This document shows, one piece after another, positions 5,200 to 7,669 of a DNA stretch of 7,669 nucleotides. The notes beneath the pieces are model-generated. The model did not search any database. It saw only the letters and a list, made by a program, of their open reading frames with translations, and had not been told where the DNA came from. The DNA lies in NCBI GenBank assembly GCA_016870675.1, contig VGAU01000078.1:1-7669 (forward strand), given 5' to 3'. The stretch's first letter is position 1. Every line of letters begins with the position of its first letter. Both the position numbers and the translations under genes were made by a program. This DNA is from Actinomycetota bacterium (GTDB lineage: Bacteria; Actinomycetota; Humimicrobiia; Humimicrobiales; Humimicrobiaceae).

Positions 5200-6149
5200 T
5201 TGCAAGCTATTGAAGTCAGAAACCTCATAAAAAAATATGACAAAATAACTGTACTGGATGATCTTGACCTTAATATAAATGAAGGCGAATTCTACTGCCT
5301 TATGGGACCAAATGGATCAGGAAAAACTACCCTTTCCTCAATAATTGCATCAATAAGGCAGCCTACAAGCGGCGAAGTGAAAATCTTTGGCAAAAAACCT
5401 GAGCAATCCAAAAGACTAATAGGCTATATTCCTCAGGAAAATTTTTCAGACCCTAATCTTACAGGCCTTGAGAATATACATTATTTTGCCAGGATGCTTG
5501 GATATTCAAATAATGATGCAAAAGTCATTGGGCAAGAACTTATTAAAAAGGTTGGTCTTTTTGAAGAAAGAAATAAAAAAGTTTCCAAATTTTCTGGTGG
5601 AATGAGAAAAAAACTTGAACTTTCAACGATTCTTTTTCCCCACATAAGGATATTTATACTTGATGAACCTACAACAGGACTTGATCCTGCAGCAAGGAGA
5701 AATTTCTTTGGGCTTATAGATGAATTAAAGGATAAATCAACAACAGTTTTACTTATAAGTCATATAGGCTCAGATGCTGAACTTGCTGCAAGAGTCGGCC
5801 TTATGGATAAAGGTAAAATAATCAAAGAGGGATCACCGGATGAACTCAAAAATGGCAGTGGGCTTAAAAATATAATAAATATAGAATTATCTGTAAAAAA
5901 TGAAAAAGTAAAGAATATTTTAAGTAGTTCAACAAAGGTGAGCAGTTGCTTGAAACAGATGAAGGTTACAAAATCTATTCTAATGAGATATCCGAAGTAA
6001 TTCCTGAAATTGTAAGATCTGTTGAAGGCAATGGCTATAAAGTGCTTCAGATAGGTTCTGTCATACCCTCGCTTGAAGATGTTTTTTTCAAGCTGACAGG
6101 TAAAAAAGTAAGAGAAGCAAATGAAGAATTAAAGGAAGCCAAAAAGTGA
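5200..6149 (+). CDS. ABC exporter ATP-binding protein (DrrA-like), split by a -1 frameshift
   Basis: This is the ATPase of a two-gene ABC-2 exporter. Walker A is GPNGSGKTT (36-44), Q-loop Q79, signature FSGGM (131-135, in place of LSGGQ), Walker B IFILDEP (151-157), D-loop GLDPAA, and H-loop H188. The frame from TTG 5200 runs to a TAA at 6000, but after K246 it turns into unrelated sequence. The expected C-terminal domain (GEQLLETDEGYK and on to PSLEDVFFKLTGKK) continues in the -1 frame to the TGA at 6147-6149. Joined, the protein would be 316 residues, the usual length. AAGGA lies 6 bases before the TTG. The stop overlaps the permease GTG by four bases. Substrate unknown. The catalytic core is intact, so the unshifted 266-residue product could still bind ATP, but it would lack the regulatory C-terminal domain. 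Confidence 0.88.
5928..6000 (+). other. Frame-overlap zone of the ABC ATPase (-1 shift, A-AAG site)
   Basis: The -1 frame is open from 5928, just after a TAG at 5925-5927, and the 0 frame stops at 6000, so the shift must occur in between. Protein homology places it at A-AAG (5934-5937): a ribosome slipping back one base there, or one A added to the A-run, gives S-T-K-G-E-Q-L-L-E in register. Confidence 0.7.
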
Positions 6150-6913
6150 ACCAAGTGTCTGCAACATACATAAAAGGTTTAAAAGATAATTTTATGAGCA
6201 AACCTGCACTTTTCTGGGTAATAGCTTGGCCTGCTATCTGGCTTTTGCTTGCAGTATTTGTTTTTTTACGTGGGGTACCGCTGGAATTTGCTGCTCTGGC
6301 AAAAGGACAAAGTACCATCTCAATGGTTACCTTTTCAATAATGGTTTGCGGAATGACAAGCCTACCTGCAAATATTTCTGAGGATAGACAACGGGGGCTT
6401 TTCCAAAAGTTAAAGACAATGCCGGTACAGCCCTGGAAAGAAGCAGTTGGCAAAATTCTTGCAGTACTGACATTTGGACTGGTAAGCGTAGCAATAATAA
6501 TAATTATAGGCGTGCTTCTTGGTGCCAGGTTTAATATTACATTAATAGGACTTCTAAAATCTTTGGGATTTTTATTATTGGGAACACTTGCATCTGCAGG
6601 AGTAGGGCTTATTGTAGGTTCTTTAATTAAAAGTGTCCAGGGGGCGATAATGACAGGAGTTGGAATAGCTGTTGTAACATCAGCGATTTCCGGTGTTTTT
6701 TTTCAATATTCAATGCTACCACCTGTACTTCAGAAGTTTTCCAAGATCTGGCCAATGTCTTCCGCAAACTCAATAATAATTAGTTATTTAATAGGAGATA
6801 TCGGTTATAATCCCCTCACTTATTTAAATCTATCCCTAACCATTATAATATCACTGCTTTTTTTCTCAGTAGGAATTGTTCTATACACAGTTTATTGCTG
6901 GAGATCAGAATAA
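6146..6913 (+). CDS. ABC-2 type exporter permease (DrrB-like)
   Basis: This 255-residue membrane protein has six predicted helices, at about 22-41, 58-76, 102-124, 134-158, 166-188 and 227-251. That is the number in ABC-2 permeases. The cytoplasmic motif SEDRQRGLFQKLKTMPVQPW (78-97) is the conserved loop of this family that contacts the ATPase. The start is GTG at 6146, overlapping the ATPase TGA (GTGA), with AGGAAG 7 bases upstream. It would form a dimeric channel with two ATPase subunits and export an unknown small molecule or lipid. No resistance or biosynthetic genes lie nearby to name a substrate. The gene is intact, which suggests the operon is, or was recently, in use despite the frameshift in its partner. 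Confidence 0.92.
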   Translation: MNQVSATYIKGLKDNFMSKPALFWVIAWPAIWLLLAVFVFLRGVPLEFAALAKGQSTISMVTFSIMVCGMTSLPANISEDRQRGLFQKLKTMPVQPWKEAVGKILAVLTFGLVSVAIIIIIGVLLGARFNITLIGLLKSLGFLLLGTLASAGVGLIVGSLIKSVQGAIMTGVGIAVVTSAISGVFFQYSMLPPVLQKFSKIWPMSSANSIIISYLIGDIGYNPLTYLNLSLTIIISLLFFSVGIVLYTVYCWRSE

Positions 6914-6949
6914 TAAAAAACTCATTCACCCTTAGAATAATTCAGAATA

Positions 6950-7070
6950 ATCGTGAGTAGCACGGTAGGGTAAAGATAAATTAATCTTAAAAACTTAATT
7001 CAGGTATAAAAATAATCCTATCTAAACCTGCGATAATGGTTCTAACTTCGTTCGCTCTGGCCAGCCAACT
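6950..7070 (-). repeat. Three-copy intergenic repeat, copy 3
   Basis: This copy fills most of the gap between the convergent permease and methyltransferase-like genes. It has the left 25 bases (6950-6974), a 9-base insertion relative to copy 1, and the common right part ending CCAGCCAACT. On the minus strand it reads SWLARANEVRTIIAGLDRII, then FIPELSF and a TAA at 6989-6987. The GTTCKAACTTCGTTCGCT and TGGCCAGCCA stretches are nearly identical to copy 1. Confidence 0.75.
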
Positions 7071-7078
7071 ATAGTATT

Positions 7079-7648
7079 TTATGACTTTGGTATCCCAAAC
7101 CATCTTGGAGTTTTGTTCATATATTCTTGATACACTTTCCCATATGCTTCCAGACATTCACGTTCTTCAATAGTTCCATTGTAAAAATGCGTAATTATAA
7201 GCACAATGGAAAGCACTAAAAAAAGCCATGAAGCTGTAGCTATACTCGTACCAATAAATATTAGTGGGAAAGTAACATACATAGGATGCCTTGAATAACG
7301 ATATAGTCCTTTGGTAACAGGTTTATCAGGCGGACTGGTAGTAACATTAACCCAGACTATTATATATAAAATTAATCCCAACAAGTAAATAGGAAGACCT
7401 ATATAAAACCATATCGTCCCTAATTTTAATGGTAGAAAAACAGAGTAGATAAAGACTGAAAACAAAATTATCTTTGAGAAAATGAAAATCTTTTTCTCCC
7501 TTGAAGTAAGAATAGAAGCATGAATAGAATCTGTTTTTTTAAATACTTCTCTACGAAATAAACCAACCAGAAGAAGGGGCAGTAAAACTAAAAGTATAAA
7601 TATCCAGGAATTAAGCATTCCTATTTTAAACGCCGGTATAAGTTGCAT
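7079..7648 (-). CDS. Isoprenylcysteine carboxyl methyltransferase-family membrane protein
   Basis: This 189-residue integral membrane protein has five hydrophobic segments (about 12-30, 55-73, 78-101, 124-138 and 140-155). It carries the SAM-binding pattern of the ICMT/PEMT family: KGLYRYSRHPMYVTF (113-127), then EERECLEAYGKVYQEYMNKT with PRW (161-183). The paired glutamates and the Y-G-x-x-Y-x-x-Y motif are typical. In bacteria these proteins methylate lipids or small molecules, not prenylated proteins; the substrate here cannot be deduced. The ATG at 7648 is preceded by AGGAGC at a 6-base gap. The promoter lies beyond the window edge. The gene converges with the ABC operon, separated by repeat copy 3. 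It looks full length and intact. Confidence 0.9.
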   Translation of the reverse strand: MQLIPAFKIGMLNSWIFILLVLLPLLLVGLFRREVFKKTDSIHASILTSREKKIFIFSKIILFSVFIYSVFLPLKLGTIWFYIGLPIYLLGLILYIIVWVNVTTSPPDKPVTKGLYRYSRHPMYVTFPLIFIGTSIATASWLFLVLSIVLIITHFYNGTIEERECLEAYGKVYQEYMNKTPRWFGIPKS

Positions 7649-7669
7649 AATTTAGCTCCTTATAATTTT

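Overview
The window is AT-rich bacterial DNA (an ECF sigma factor rules out archaea). Clear AGGAG-type ribosome sites, occasional TTG and GTG starts, and a PadR/DUF2812 pair point to a low-GC Gram-positive, Clostridia-like chromosome. Taxonomy cannot be fixed from this sequence alone. No rRNA, tRNA, CRISPR array or intact insertion sequence was seen.

Layout. (1) At 1-629, on the minus strand, a PadR-type repressor gene is followed by a DUF2812 gene that is cut by the window edge. The two overlap by ATGA, and a sigma-A promoter with a 19-bp palindrome lies upstream. (2) Positions 692-1051 hold no confident gene. (3) At 1052-3422, on the minus strand, four genes run in one direction: an exported or anchored Cys-rich protein, a DUF4405 membrane protein with histidines placed like haem ligands, an ECF sigma factor, and its probable membrane anti-sigma factor (DUF5667). 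The order suggests a sigma/anti-sigma switch co-inherited with a cell-surface redox or metal module. (4) At 3793-4487, on the plus strand, is a ribbon-helix-helix antitoxin and PIN-domain toxin pair with a near-consensus promoter and a tandem operator. (5) At 4771-5140 lie a small zinc-ribbon gene and a remnant of a small membrane protein gene. (6) At 5200-6913, on the plus strand, is a two-gene ABC exporter (DrrAB type) whose ATPase gene is split by a -1 frameshift near position 5937. (7) At 7079-7648, on the minus strand, is an isoprenylcysteine-methyltransferase-like membrane protein.

The most unusual structure is a three-copy direct repeat in the non-coding gaps (3611-3720, 4505-4580, 6950-7070). 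Read on the minus strand, all three encode the same short C-terminal-like peptide and stop at nearly the same place. Two copies bracket the toxin-antitoxin pair and the third follows the ABC operon. A second, shorter repeat (923-948 and 4691-4716) may belong to the same degenerate family.

The other point that most needs checking is the ABC ATPase frameshift. It is either a lost A in an A-run (real or a sequencing error) or a ribosomal -1 slip.
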